A stretch of 64,000 bases of DNA from Saccharomycopsis malanga (GCA_004014935.1 CP025323.1:496001-560000); one strand, 5' to 3'; positions 9,760 through 22,751 are shown, counted from the stretch's first letter. The notes: generated by a model from the sequence alone, not told the origin. Made by a program: numbers and translations.

Positions 9760-11531
9760 GCAATGGTTTCGTAGATGTTTTATTTTATTGCCTTGTTTAA
9801 AGAAGAACGTTTTGCTGTTTGGTTTCTATCAAAATGTGTCAATTACAATAGATGCTTAATGCATAGGACTCCTCGAAAACAGTAATTGATAGTTGTTATA
9901 CTATATTGCTTCAGCTGAGCTGTAGCTGAAAATAGGGTGCATGTGGAATTCTCATTATTTCCGAGTTTCCGCACAATAGTTTTGAATAATTGTGGTTCAT
10001 ATAATTGTAATGGATGTGTTTTTTATCATTGTATCATTCCCTTTTATTGTATTTCCTTACCAACAGATTACCAGTTGTAAGTAGGTCATATTAACCATCT
10101 TGAGATTGAAAAAAAGGGTTTCGTATTACATCATGTTAATGTATCCATATGTAGCAGCAACATGCCTACCATATCTTTGATATATCCTTGAAGTTTCTTA
10201 AAGTTTGCAATAGTTGTTGGCAGCTTGCTCGTATTTCTCGTCAAAAGTCAGCAAAAAGTGCAATATGACTCGCTCGGAACAGGGATAAATAAGCTTTATG
10301 ATAGCACTTTTATCAAATGTTTGCTAACCTCTTGTTATCTGGGCTGAAATGGTAGATTTTGATTTGGTGTATCGAAACTACAATTTAGAACTTTGACTGT
10401 AAACGTATATTTCTGCATTATTCTCCTTTTTTATATGCTAGTCTGAAAGGGTGTTGTAACAGTTGATAGAAATCGATATGTAAAAGATCAATTCTGAAAC
10501 GTTGGCCAAAGGGTTAGTAAGTCAACTGTGTTGATTCAACAATTATATCAAGGTATAATTATCGACATATGATATGGACTAATTGAAAATTGTTCCTTTG
10601 CTGACAATTAAAGTGTCGCTAAAGTTAATTTTCAATTAATTTTCCTGGTCAATGTCGAATACTACAACTGTTAAAGTGATGTCGACAAAGAAAAAACAGT
10701 TGTAATAAAAATGCTTTTAAAACATCACTCTTACGATATATTGTAAATTATTAATATAGAGCATATTGGTGAAATTCGCCATCCAAATATTAAAAATAGA
10801 TAGAGGCACAGCAGTTGTCCAACATCCAGGGTCCAGGAGCTTGTTTTTATAGAACAATCGAGAGGCACGCGAGGAATGTATCCATCAAATGACAATTGCT
10901 ACAAATTACCAAGAAATATTTCATGGTGGGAGTTTGGAAGTTGGCTTATTGTTTATTATCAGTAGATCCGTAGTATTGCATTCTGGGCAGGGCGTTCGGA
11001 CTCTGGAGCTAATGCAGTCCCCGACATGCATTTATAATCAACATCTTAGTTCCCATATACTATCACACGCCAAAATGAGTACTCAATTAGCCATCTGATG
11101 AGCAAATGACAATAGCAGTTAGGTACGGTCAAGGCACCAACATGGAATACCAAGAATCTCTGAGGTTGGCGCATGGAGTCTTGGCTAGGCCTCACTGAAG
11201 GTCAATCAGGAGGCATAATATGGTGATAGCTGTGATGACGACAATGACAACACTTGTAAAGACAATGGTAGTATGGATTAGCTATAAGGATTGTTGTGAA
11301 TGTAAAAGCTCATAAGAGTATATGAATTAAATATCAATCAAAAACAAAGAAAAAGGTCTATATAAATGGAAGATGTCTCTTTAGATTGAAACAGTTTTTT
11401 GATCATTTATTCTCATTATCATCATTAATATTATTATAATCAATTATTTATAAAAGCCAGTCTTTTATTCAATTCTTTCTTTTGTTGTCTACTCTTTAAT
11501 ATCAGCTTCTTTTATTCACTTCTTATTCGAA
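9760..11531. other. Intergenic, promoter side of protease gene
   Basis: 1.77 kb without a supportable gene. A TATA element lies near the right end. The 69-codon frame at 10889-11098 looks random. I see no tRNA, repeat or other RNA gene. Confidence 0.5.
11359..11367 (+). promoter_or_regulatory. TATA box of protease gene
   Basis: TATATAAAT about 165 bp upstream of the protease ATG, followed by a pyrimidine-rich leader with TTTTATTCACTTC just before the start. This arrangement is typical of strongly or inducibly expressed yeast genes. Confidence 0.55.
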
Positions 11532-12938
11532 ATGCAATTCTCCACCACTGTCTTAGCTGCTGTCGCCCTTGCCACTGTTGCCAATGGTATGATTATTCCA
11601 TCTGTTGAAACCGCCAAGCGCGATGAGATCGTTGGCTCTTTGGTCGCAAGACAAGCCTCTGCTGAAGCTCCTATCTACAGATCTGCTATTAAGGCTGATG
11701 CTGTTCCAAACAAATATATTGTTGTTTTGAAAAACGATGTTAAGCCAGAAGCTTTTGACACCCACAAGAAATGGATTCAACAAAAACAAGCTGACCATGG
11801 TGCTAAATTGTTCGCTAAGGCCCCACAAAGCAAATTCTTCCTTTCCACCAACAACAAGCATGGCGGTATTGACTTCGACTTCAACATTGAAGACAAGTTG
11901 AAGGGTTACGCTGGTTACTTTTTGGAAGACACCATCAACGAATTGAAATCTAACCCAGATGTCGCTTTCATTGAAGAAGATGCTAAAGTCAAAGCTTTTG
12001 ACGCTACTACTCAAGACGATGCTCCTTGGGGTATCTCCAGAATTTCTACCAAAGACTCTTTGAAGGGTGCTGACACTGGTAAATATCTCTATGATGCTGC
12101 TGGCGGCGAAGGTGTTACCTCATACATTGTTGACACTGGTATCAACACTGACCACAAGGACTTTGAAGGTAGAGCTTCTTGGGGAACCACTTTCCCATCT
12201 GATGGTGATTCTGACGGTGTTGGACATGGTACTCACTGTGCTGGTACTATTGGTTCTAAAACCTACGGTGTTGCTAAAAAAGCCAACTTGGTTGCTGTCA
12301 AGGTCTTGGACTCTTCTGGATCTGGTACCAACTCTGATGTTATCAAGGGTATCCAATGGGTTGCTAAGACACACAAAGAAAAAGCCTCTAAATCAGGCTA
12401 CAAGGGTTCCACTGCCAACATGTCCTTGGGGGGTGGTAAATCCGAAGCTGTTAACAATGCTGCCAATGCTGCTGTTGAAGCTGGTGTCCATTTTGCTGTA
12501 GCAGCTGGTAACGAGAACCAAGATGCTTGTAACACCTCTCCAGCTTCTGCGGAAAAGGTTGTCACTGTTGGTGCCTCTACAAACTCAGATGCTAGAGCTG
12601 ACTTTTCCAACTATGGTAAATGTGTCGACATCTTTGCTCCAGGTAAAGACATCTTGTCTACCTGGATTGGAAGCAGCTCTGCTACCAACACCATCTCTGG
12701 TACTTCCATGGCCTCCCCTCACATTGCTGGTTTGTTGACCTACTTTTTGTCCTTGCAACCAGAATCAAACTCCACTTTTGCTTCTGCCAGTGCAGTTACT
12801 CCAGCCCAATTAAAGAAGGCCATCATCGCCTTTGGTACTCAAGACGCTTTGAGTGATGTTGGCGAAGGATCACCAAACGTCTTGGCCTTTAACGGTGCTG
12901 GTGAAGACTTGTCTGACTTTTGGAAAGGAGCTGCCTAA
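11532..12938 (+). CDS. Subtilisin-like serine protease (cerevisin/Prb1 family)
   Basis: 468-residue prepro-protease. Residues 1-19 (MQFSTTVLAAVALATVANG) are a signal peptide. An inhibitor I9 propeptide spans about 60-155 (from NKYIVVLKND to AFIEEDAKV), and the S8 catalytic domain runs from about 164. The triad is in standard contexts: D201 in IVDTGIN, H232 in GHGTHCAGT, S392 in GTSMASPH, with oxyanion N327 in AAGN. The family includes vacuolar proteinase B and secreted alkaline proteases. The protein lacks Prb1's long N-terminal extension and in size is closer to Ysp3 (about 478 residues), so vacuolar versus secreted location is open. Codon use is strongly biased (TTG, GGT, GCT), suggesting high expression. 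TATA box about 165 bp upstream. Confidence 0.9.
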   Translation: MQFSTTVLAAVALATVANGMIIPSVETAKRDEIVGSLVARQASAEAPIYRSAIKADAVPNKYIVVLKNDVKPEAFDTHKKWIQQKQADHGAKLFAKAPQSKFFLSTNNKHGGIDFDFNIEDKLKGYAGYFLEDTINELKSNPDVAFIEEDAKVKAFDATTQDDAPWGISRISTKDSLKGADTGKYLYDAAGGEGVTSYIVDTGINTDHKDFEGRASWGTTFPSDGDSDGVGHGTHCAGTIGSKTYGVAKKANLVAVKVLDSSGSGTNSDVIKGIQWVAKTHKEKASKSGYKGSTANMSLGGGKSEAVNNAANAAVEAGVHFAVAAGNENQDACNTSPASAEKVVTVGASTNSDARADFSNYGKCVDIFAPGKDILSTWIGSSSATNTISGTSMASPHIAGLLTYFLSLQPESNSTFASASAVTPAQLKKAIIAFGTQDALSDVGEGSPNVLAFNGAGEDLSDFWKGAA

Positions 12939-15900
12939 ATAAATCCAGTTAGCACCCTTAACCAATATATGTCCTAGCTAGCCTTGTGGCATGCCTTTAA
13001 TTCTTTCTTAATTTTTGCTATATTTCTTTCTACTTTTAATATCACATTTTATCATTTGATTATCATAATAGTAACAAGATTGTAAAAACTAACACTCAAC
13101 CTGATGATGTATCCACATTTTTACGAAAAGTCTATTTCATCACTTTTTTACTTTTATCTTCACATTCAAATTCTATATGACGTATAGGTCCAGATGATAA
13201 AACTAAGTTTTTAAGATAGAAAAGCAAAAGTCAGGCTACCTTTGAGTCGTATCTAGGTATACGCTAGTTATTGTCAACAAGTACAGTTTGCCATGAAATG
13301 CAGAGTGATCCTGGAAAATGGGATTTCATGATAGTGACAAATAAGTGCTAAACCTTTGACTCGCAGTACTATAGATGAGAGTTTCTTTTGGTTGTTTGTT
13401 CTTACGACGATCGAGATCCCACTTTCTCACAATTTAAAGCTAATCTTAACAAAGGTACGATCAGATGAGGGTCTGAACCTTATAAGGTTTTGTAGAAACC
13501 ACAGGCCCGCCATCAACGATCATCATTACTGACTAACCACTACTATTCTTTTATGCTTTGCAACCAGGATGTTTGGGTTCATTTGCGGTCTTGTAAGAAA
13601 GATTTTCATTGCCTATTTTAACCGACTGACGCTTGAGGAGCTTCACATTAGCTGTTTCTTTTGTCTGAGTCACTATTCGTAGCATGTCTAAGAACTACAT
13701 CCGCCGATACCACAAGGTTGCATCAATTTTAAATGGAAACGAATGTCTTAGGAACCAGGATTTTAGTTAAGGATCTTTCCAGATGTCTCAAACATTTGGT
13801 GTTCATCAAAAACTATTTGCATGCATGACACGTCCAAATGCCTGCCAATAGATTGAAAGAACCGAATTCATATTGACTATATAGATATGTGTGATACTCG
13901 TAAAATGGTCCAACTTTTCTGTAGAAAGGCTTGCAAGCATTGGCTCCACCATGTGTTATTGTCACACACCTTTAATGCTTTTAATTTAATGCTGGCGTCT
14001 TCGCTTACATCCTAGTAAGTCTCGTCAGGTAAGAAAAAGTCGTATAAAAGCATTCTAAGGATACAATTTAAAAAAAAAAGTAAAAAAAACTATAGATTGG
14101 CAGACTTGCAAAAGATTAGCAAGACCATACTTATTCGCATTTACTGAAGGGATGTGGTTTTCCAAAGGATAAGCAATATGGGAAAAAACAGATCTTCATT
14201 ACACAGAGTTTGCCCAATCAGGTAGGTAGCTGTCAGTACAACACGGAAAAAACACGAGAGAAGTTGAATTACTTTCAAAGCTTGGACATAACAAACGATG
14301 ATCTGATGTTACGCTATGGTGGACTTAATACTTTGTCATCTTAAGGTATTCAATTACTGTCCGCGCAGCACCATGCGTATACCAGCAGCATCTTGCATGC
14401 GCCCTTTCCAATGTCTGTCAAAATATCAAGAGACCATTTTCACTGTGTATACATTCCCCAGAGCATAGCCAACGCTGGGGATCATTGGACGTATTTGAGA
14501 TGGAAAATGGGTTTACCAGAAATACACTTTATATACATTCCTCTACATGGGCAATTGTATCCATATTTTACATGTTGCATTGCCGCTGACGTAGTTGCAA
14601 TCATAACCTTCGGATTTATTGATTAAAGGAGTAAGACAAGACATTCAAACTTTGCTGCAACAATAGAGAATAATTTGTTTATATTACTTTATGAAATCTG
14701 GTGCTATTTGAGGCTAATCCCATGAATTTCCTTTTCCGGTGCCTCCACAATTCGTGTGTTAGTCTGTCAGCATGTTTTCCGCCGAACTTTCAAGCCTGTC
14801 AAAAGACTTGAAAAATCACTGCCAAACCATTTTATTGAACAGTAATTTGAGGTAAGGTGAGTTGTTAGTTTAAGGTTTTAAGACTAATGAAGAAACTTCG
14901 TTGGTTGGATAAGGTATGCCTAAACAATACAACTGTTTATCTAATAAATGAGCCATAATGGAAATGACTATTCTTTCCAGTGAATTAGACTAATCATAAG
15001 TTGAGTCAACCAATTAATATTGAAGCTGTAACACTATACACCAATGTGTTTCAATACGACAACACTATACAAAATGTAATACAAGCCGCTATCAATAATT
15101 AGTTACCGTTGCAAAGTTCGCCTCTAGTTGTTTCTGGAGAGATTATTGGTCAACGATTTAATAGCCGCTGCGCAGTTTCTTCAAAAATAGTACGCTTAAC
15201 TTTCTTTCTTTAAGACAAAAATCTCGCGTCTAAAAGGCATTAAAAGCTGTAATTGGGATTTCAATGCGGTAGCAAATATGACGAAAGATTTTACAGAACT
15301 ATAATGGAAATCTCTTGAAGCCCAGGGATGAAAACCAAATATAACCATGTACAAGTAGCAAGCTATAAATGAATTGATTAATAAAACAATATATGTCTAT
15401 TGGTTCATCACCAAACACCGTCAATCGTATCAAAGCTCAAAGGGACCCAGTTTCTACTGGTCATTATATAGAGTTAACCATTCTGAAAGTGGAAATCCAG
15501 CAAAGCATAACTTGCAAAATATGATCTAGCCAGTTGTTTACGCTTATTCTTAATAAAAGGGACAAATTTTATCGAGATCTTAAATCTCTGGTAAATCAGG
15601 AGTCTTTATTGGGTGAAACCTAAGAGTTTACCGAGTCTCCTTAGGATTAATAGCCTGGAATATCCGCATATCATAAGTATACTTAATGATAGGCTGCAAA
15701 TCCTGCTTTAAGAAGGTGGGGGCGGGGGAAACTCTTAAAGTTTTGACTCTATATATAAGATTTAATTTTGATAGATTCACTAAATAACGTCAACATCTAC
15801 TATACTCTCCAAGACAAGGTACCCTTGCTGGTTTCCTTGCCAACTAGATCTATCCGGGATCGCAGCAAAATCCAAGCCTTTTTTCGGTCGACAAAAATGA

Positions 15901-16598
15901 ATTATATATATTGTGTGACAGGGTTCGAATCCATTGGCGTCATTTATTGTTAATTATTTGTACCTTCATTTGAACGTTATACTTAGTTTTTTAGATTCAG
16001 GTGAAATTGAGCTGGGGAAAAATTAAAGAACAATAAACATTTCTGTTCCATTTTATGCTTTTTTGTAAAAAGCATATTTCAATAACCCAGACCACTTTCC
16101 GATTCTGTTATATTTTGAAAAGTTTGCTTGAATTTTCACAGCCTAATGAAGAATAAGGCTCCGCCAAATAAAGAATTGAAAAAAATATTATTACTTGTCC
16201 CTTCAAATGTATGGTGAGGTTAAAAACAAACTATATATTCTCAACTAAACTGATCGACATTTCTAATCCTTGAATCCGATTTAGGAAAATGGTGAGGAAC
16301 ACCAAACATTCTGTAACTTCTATCCAACTATTAACAATCGGATTCCGCTATTTTGCTTGGTAATTACAAACTGTTAAAAGTGAAGTGGCATAGGTGCTGC
16401 GCTAATAATATAATATTAAAGAAATGTTAAAAAAAACAAACTAAAATAAACGAAAACAATATATATAAAAAAAAAAAATTATGACAAGTGATAATCATAA
16501 CATATGCGAAAACCTATAAAGGTCATTAATCTAGCAATTAAAATTGAGGGAGCAGTCAGAAGTCAAAAAGCAAAAAAGATGTCATAAATAAGTCAATT

Positions 16599-16635
<37 letters not shown>

Positions 16636-16687
16636 TAAAATTGATATTCACTGTACTTAAATATCAAATGTAAAATTGATGTATGGT
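12939..16687. other. 3.7 kb between convergent genes, no gene seen
   Basis: The protease and the GATA gene converge here, so no promoter is needed, yet the space is long. Frames present (for example 14393-14626 and 15768-15953) are short and lack coding character. A B-box-like GGGTTCGAATCC occurs at about 15908-15919 but no tRNA fold or A box accompanies it. A 33-nt T tract ends the region. A hidden non-coding RNA, a centromere or an origin cannot be judged by eye. Confidence 0.5.
16600..16632. repeat. Homopolymer T33 tract
   Basis: Thirty-three consecutive T on the plus strand, 55 bp beyond the stop of the GATA gene. On the GATA sense strand it is an A33 run inside the probable 3' UTR. Confidence 0.95.
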
Positions 16688-17749
16688 TTAGTATTTCTGG
16701 TTGTAGGCTGGGAAAGAAGTATGTGAACCTAGCTGACCATTTGAATACTGTTGGGGATATGATGCCTGTTGTTGAGTAAATTGCCCATGTTGAGCAGGAG
16801 GACATTGCGGCTGGTAAAAATTTCTGTTTACTGTAGAAGCCTGTTGAGGATGTATTGGATATTGGACATTTCCATATGAAGCCTGTTGGACAAAAGGTGG
16901 TGCAGAAGGATTGGAGAAACCAGCTCCAGAATATGCTTTGGAGGATCTTTTGGCATCCTTGAATTCTTTCTTTCGTTTCATTTCCTCGGCAGCATAGGCT
17001 AATCCTTTTCTTTTAGAGACTTTGGCAAAATAAAGTCCACAGGCATTACATAAAGTTCTAGAACCGTTAGGGCCTCTTCTCCATTCAGGAGTGCTTTCGC
17101 AAAGACAGCATTCACAGCGTAATTTCAGCTTACTGCCTGAGCTGAGCGATGAAGGGCCTGATGTTGAGGAGATGGAAGACGATGCTGAGCCAGCACTGCT
17201 CATGGCACCTCCAGTGCTTCCAGAAGAACCAAGAGAAATTGTGGATGGAGAAGGAGAGGCAGCAGTGCTTCCATAATGTATTGGGCTATTGGTAACAAGC
17301 ACCGGAGAAGAGCTTTTCAAAGTAGGAAACAGCTGTGGTTGTACCACATTGCCATGCTGATAGTAAGAAACAGGTAATTGTTGCGGAGGATAAGCTTCTA
17401 CAGAAGAGTTGTTCAACAAAGAAGATATTGGTGGCAAGGTGCGAGGGTTGTTGGAGTCACCGCCATGGCCAGCATTAGTTTGTTGATGAATCTGCTGCTG
17501 CGGTAATTGTTGAAATACAATGTTTTGCTGACTAGCAGACAATGGCACTGAATGACGGTTTTGAAAAGGAGAATTGGCACCACTATATGTCTGACGATGG
17601 TCTACCTGAGGTGAAACATTGCCATGGTATATCTGAGAAGAAGCAGAAGTAGTAGGAGCAGAATAAGGGCTTTTGTTGAAATCAATAGAATCAGTGATTT
17701 TTGAAATTGGAGGCAAGCGAATTCCTTGTGAATTCTTGGAAACAGTCAT
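16688..17749 (-). CDS. GATA-type zinc-finger transcription factor (Gat2/Brg1-like)
   Basis: 353 residues from the ATG at 17749. A longer frame to 17782 begins only with TTG. One GATA finger lies at C212-X2-C215-X18-C234-X2-C237 with core TPEWRRGPNGSRTLCNACGL. The 18-residue loop puts it in the white-collar/Gat2/Ash1 class rather than the 17-residue Gln3/Gat1 class. Two additional cysteines sit beside the first pair (CECCLC), which is odd. A basic tail (KVSKRKG...EEMKRKKEFKDAKR) follows. The rest is Gln-, Ser- and Asn-rich, including Q-rich stretches at about residues 73-92 and in the C-terminal 60. The nearest known role is Candida Gat2/Brg1 (filamentation and biofilm), but the fingers of this class are too alike to assign orthology. 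It has 5.8 kb of empty upstream DNA. Confidence 0.85.
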   Translation of the reverse strand: MTVSKNSQGIRLPPISKITDSIDFNKSPYSAPTTSASSQIYHGNVSPQVDHRQTYSGANSPFQNRHSVPLSASQQNIVFQQLPQQQIHQQTNAGHGGDSNNPRTLPPISSLLNNSSVEAYPPQQLPVSYYQHGNVVQPQLFPTLKSSSPVLVTNSPIHYGSTAASPSPSTISLGSSGSTGGAMSSAGSASSSISSTSGPSSLSSGSKLKLRCECCLCESTPEWRRGPNGSRTLCNACGLYFAKVSKRKGLAYAAEEMKRKKEFKDAKRSSKAYSGAGFSNPSAPPFVQQASYGNVQYPIHPQQASTVNRNFYQPQCPPAQHGQFTQQQASYPQQYSNGQLGSHTSFPAYNQKY

Positions 17750-18259
17750 TCTTGATTCGGTTTTTTTTCGTATTACCAACAATCACTTTTGATATAGATA
17801 TTACCAACACTTTGGTTGAAGTAGCCTTTATTTGTGGGGTTGTATAGATTTATATCAGTCTTTCTGATTACCAATTCAGCAATAAGTTGAAGGAAAACAC
17901 AAGTTGAAAATATTGAACGGGAAGGAATGGTGAGACAGGCGATGACTAAAATATTGAGTACCTGAATAATAATAGGAAATTAAATGCCAATAAGATCAAA
18001 ATGGGAAAAAATGATTTTATTCTGGAAAAGTGTTCAATTTGATGGATTTGACAGTTATATATATGAATTTTACCAACCCAGCAAATTTTAGAACAAAAAA
18101 ACAGAGCACGGTAGTTGTATTGTATTATAAAAAGTTTAAATATATGATAAAAATAAAAATAAATTAGTTCCATCCATCAAATTTTCAGACACCTCTTTAG
18201 AAGGCCTGCATCTGGTGGCAGATTAATCTGCAGATTGACCTGCACAAGGGGCAACCTGG

Positions 18260-18600
18260 AGGCCTGCAGTATAGCGCGCTATGTATGCACATTTTTGTTT
18301 TGGTTTTGGTTTTTTTTTTTTTTTTGGTGCATGTGCATGTGCATGTGTTGTTGGTGTGCGTATGCATATGCATGTATATGTGAATAAATTTTTGTATAAA
18401 TTAAAAGCAATTTCCAATGGAATAACGAAAAGTGCCTAGCTAGTACTGCATGCAGAGCTGTGCTTTCAAGTATTGAGATGTATGCAGACGCACAGTATGC
18501 TTCTAGTAGCGCCTATATCGAACCTTGCTTTTCAATATGGTTAAAGTTTCTGGTGTCCATCTAAATCCATGCATGCCATGCATGGCTCCGCATAATAAGC
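18260..18600. promoter_or_regulatory. GCATGC/ATGCAT-rich cluster upstream of GATA gene
   Basis: Dense palindromic words: TAGCGCGCTA at about 18272, three GTGCAT repeats at about 18327-18345, TATGCATATGCATG at about 18361, CTGCATGCAG at about 18449 and CATGCATGCCATGCATGG at about 18572, with a T-rich stretch at 18302-18325. It lies 0.5-0.85 kb upstream of the GATA ATG. Similar clusters lie upstream of the C2H2 gene. A regulatory role is inference. Confidence 0.35.
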
Positions 18601-21600
18601 GAAACAGGATTATGTAATCATCATGACAATCCGGAGCATCTCAAATTTTGGCGAGTGTCTCTGACAGCATCTACAAAAGATTGACATCCTAGCCAACCTA
18701 GGCTGTCTCAAAGAGTAGTGAGACTGTTTCTTTTTATATTTGCGCGGAAATCATGAGATTACAGCAGCCATTTTCAATGGCCGAGTAATATCTTATTGGT
18801 AATTGAGTTGGTCAATGAAGGACAGAAAATGTCTAACAGTTTGAAACAAACAGTCGCAAGTATTGAGATAAACAATGTTTTCCAGCAGCTTTCAGCTTAC
18901 GGGGTTATGTCCATTCAAAGTAACAATTTCGTATTCAAATGTAGAACTGAAATGTAGAAAAAAGAAAATAGTCCGTATTTCAGAATGCGATAATTTCATC
19001 TTTACATTCTCCAATTTGACTGATTGCTAAAATAGATGTCGGTGGAACAGCCAAAAGTTCATTGTTCGTATATGATTTTGCTACTTGGCTATATTCTTTG
19101 AAAGAAGACTTTTTCTGTTTAGCCAAACAAGAAGTCTTTTCACTTGGGGAAGCTGTAAGCAGTTGAGTTTGTTATCTTTTTGAAAACACCGCGAACAACC
19201 CAAAATGGTGTTAACGCACAGTCGCTAGAATTTTAGTTTCTGGTAGAATTAGCACAAGATGCTTCTAGAATATTGTCGCTTCTAAAGGAGACATGAAAGG
19301 GATTTGGAAAGTAAAAGAATGCTTGGGTCGACTTCACGTCACCAAATGGTTTTTTCTGGATGACTTGTTTCAATTAAGTTTGCAAAATGTCTATACCAAT
19401 AATCAAGATGTCACACAGCTGGTATTTTCTTTACTTGGTTGGAAACTTACTAGGTCGGAAACTTGAATTTGAAGATTAAGCCGGGCGTATTTCAACTTTC
19501 AAAGGCATCTAAAGCTAACTAGCTAGCTTAAAAGTTCTTGGCGATGCACGCTAATGAAGACTCAAATATGGATGCTTTATACCATACTACATTACATATA
19601 ATGAAATCCGTGCTTAGAAATTATGATGAATATCAAGTGCATTCATTTCATATAAAATAAATGTCTTTCTAGATTGCTATTATCACTTCAACAAAGCTTT
19701 CTATACTTATTTGTATCATTTTGATCAAAGAAGAGAGCTAATGCTAGCATTTTTTCAAGCAGATTAATCTTGTAAATTCTCTAGATTGCTAGCTAGCTTT
19801 CGCCCCAACTTGAATTTAGGCAGCGTGCATATACTAATAGAAACCAATTTACACTCTAACACGTCAAGCAGAGATCTATTTAATATTCTGCTAGTGAAGC
19901 ATTTGGCATTTTGGCTACAGAATAACGAACTGAACCATTAGGTAAATAAGCTTATTTAGTAAAATCCGGGGGTTTCTTATGTCCCGTAGATGTTCTGGAA
20001 TTTGCCCCCAGCTTTCTAGAAACAGCCCGATTTCTGGGTCGCCTCATTGTCTCAGTGAACATTTGGGTTTCTCGGAAGGTAGTCAGAACTGTTGAACTAT
20101 ATAAGGCATTTGTCCAATTCCTGATAGGCTGAAAGTGATTAAATAAACTCAAGTATAATTCTTACGTCAAGCTAATAAATGTAATTTGTAAATCTCTTCT
20201 TTTGGATTGCGGCACATATTAAACTTGATGTTTCCAAAAAACTTATGGTTATTGTTAATTTCTATCTGGTACTCAGTGTACTAATCTTACGCTTAAAAAG
20301 AGCAGTTTTAACTGCCCGATATATATATTTTTAGCCTAGCATGCGTTTTCAACATTACTCCTTCAACAGTGACTTACTTAAGCGGAGCCCCACTTGCTGA
20401 CCATGAATTGTCTCAAGGTTTCGCCAAAAGCAAACAGAACCACAGGTTGATACGGCTTCTAAACTTTTGTTTGCGAGCTGCATTTCGACTTATCAGCCAC
20501 GAGTTGTTTCCAAATGAATACCACAACTGTCTGTCATCTTACAGTTTTTTTCCTCATAAAGTCAATACCTCATGTCAAGGTTCAATGTAATTTATATTTG
20601 TTGCCCTTTTGCTTGCTTTTACCCAAACCATGGATCTGAATATGGATTTAAGCCGTTCCACTGGGGCCTTTCGGTATAGAGATTAGACACTGTGCTATAA
20701 TTGATTTCTGCATAGACGGTTAAGCCATTTTCTTTGAATAAATCAGATCCAAAATGCCGTCAATGATTTTTAACAAATAATGCTTGAAAACTCAATTAAA
20801 GCACTTTCGTAATTTTCTCATCAGAGTTGACAGGATGTCTTGAATCCAGAACAACATCCATTTACAGAATCAATAAAGTATAGAAATTCTTTTGAGAGGA
20901 GCACAGAATTTCAAAATCAAATTGTGTAAATTATCTTGGTTTATTGAGATGATATAAGCATTTTTGCATTCAAATACTGCACTAAACAATTCACCTTGAC
21001 GGTTCAATTAACTGATACTCAAGGTTTTGACATGTATTCAAAAGTATTGGTGTCACCACAATCAGGGTGGTAATGGCATGTTTTTCAAGTTGTTTCCTTA
21101 CCACGTTGTGTTTGAAAGTTTTCAAGTACGAGTGGCTTTGTTATACAATAAGACATCAATAGTATGTAATTATAAAAAATGATTCAAATCTAATGAAAAG
21201 CAGGCTAAATGAAGCAAAATGTTCTGGAAATAAAAATACATTTTTAGGCAGCATTTCGGAAAGTCAAAAATCCATTCAATTAGGTGTACGCTTTGTTATT
21301 AAAAACTTCCATTAAGAATTTAACAAAGAGCACTTCTCTAATCGGAAGTTGTGTGATCTAGATCATGTAAGACAGCCTCTGAGGTCTATTTACAGTAGAG
21401 TAGTTGTAAGGTTACGATTCTTGACGACGCTGTATGTAAAAGCAAAGGCAGGAAATATTTCCTCTAAGGTCCATAATTTGCTAAAATGTAATTAGCAAAG
21501 ATTGTGAGAATGGGTATTGTTAAGAAAAAGCAAGCAGAACAAAACTGCATGGGGTTGAGACAATCCGTATTTTGGCCTAACTGTTTTTAGGACTCAGTAC

Positions 21601-22751
21601 GAATGGTCGACATGGTATATGTACATGGTATATACGCGTATGACCTCAAATCCTAGCAAGACATGAGAACAAGGTATTGTTGTCGACTTCCCATTATCGT
21701 ATCGAAGATAGACAACTACCAAGATAGGTCTGAATGTTCCTTAACATCATGTGAACACATGATGCGTTTTATTTTCTAACCCTTTCTGGCCAAATGTCTC
21801 ATTCTAATTCTATTGTATTGTAGTTATTATTAGTGCTAGTTCTACAGTGCTGACCAAATTGCAACGTTTAACATACAATGCAACGCATGATGCTATTCGA
21901 ATATTATGTATTGTGAGAAAGAGGTAATATTTATACGATATGTTAAATGAATGTACAATTTGTAGACTACAAGTGAAAAATTGGTCATACTGTTTGAACG
22001 ACAACAGTTTTGAAGCAGCTGAGTGTATATTTTTTACTTTTTCAACTGTTTAGCTTATCATGAGCGAACGATGAATACCGGTTTAAAAGCAGGCGATCAA
22101 AGACCCATAAACAGACAAAAATGTGCATTGGTATACTGGATTGGTTAAAGCTAGGATAAAGTGGGGTTTTGATAAACGTCCAAAGATCAACGTATTACAT
22201 TATTACAAGAAAGGCAGATACTAACAACAGCATACGGTAGGTCAAGCAGATAAACATCTAGATTCAAGAAACCTGAAATTCATTAAAATAGTAATGAACA
22301 GTACGTTAATAACTACAGGTTTTACCGGCTGACGAATGGCACCGCTTTTCGCCTAAGTGAATTAGGGTGATTGACTAAAAAAACGAGATGCTGGGTGATT
22401 TTAGGTGTAAAATGGGTGGATATAAAAGTGAAACATTCTGCATGTCTGAATACGTAATCACTTGTACTTTCACTACCCGTTTAATAAGTTATTGTTGTTG
22501 AAATTTCCAACAACTGGGTACAATAAGTGAATCTTGCGGAGTTGTGCACACAATAAAATTATGATAATATTGAATTTAAGTATAAGGTTTTGCATGAAAA
22601 GTCAAGCTTGCCAAATCCAGGAACAAATTCCAGGTATCAACAAAATTATTTACAAGTGCTTGGTTACACTGGTCTGTAAGATCTCATAACACCATTGATA
22701 TCCCGTCTTGTTCTATTGTCTCATACAGTTTGTTTCAATGCTTTCCAGTGT

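Noticed and set aside
15900-15930. B-box-like GGGTTCGAATCC suggesting a tRNA
   Set aside because: No A box, acceptor or anticodon stem can be paired upstream.
17750-17782. 11-residue extension of the GATA factor
   Set aside because: It begins with TTG, not ATG; a good ATG lies at 17749.
22400-22560. Rightward promoter (TATAAAAG) of an unseen gene
   Set aside because: No ORF or recognisable RNA follows; a lone TATA word is expected by chance in AT-rich DNA.
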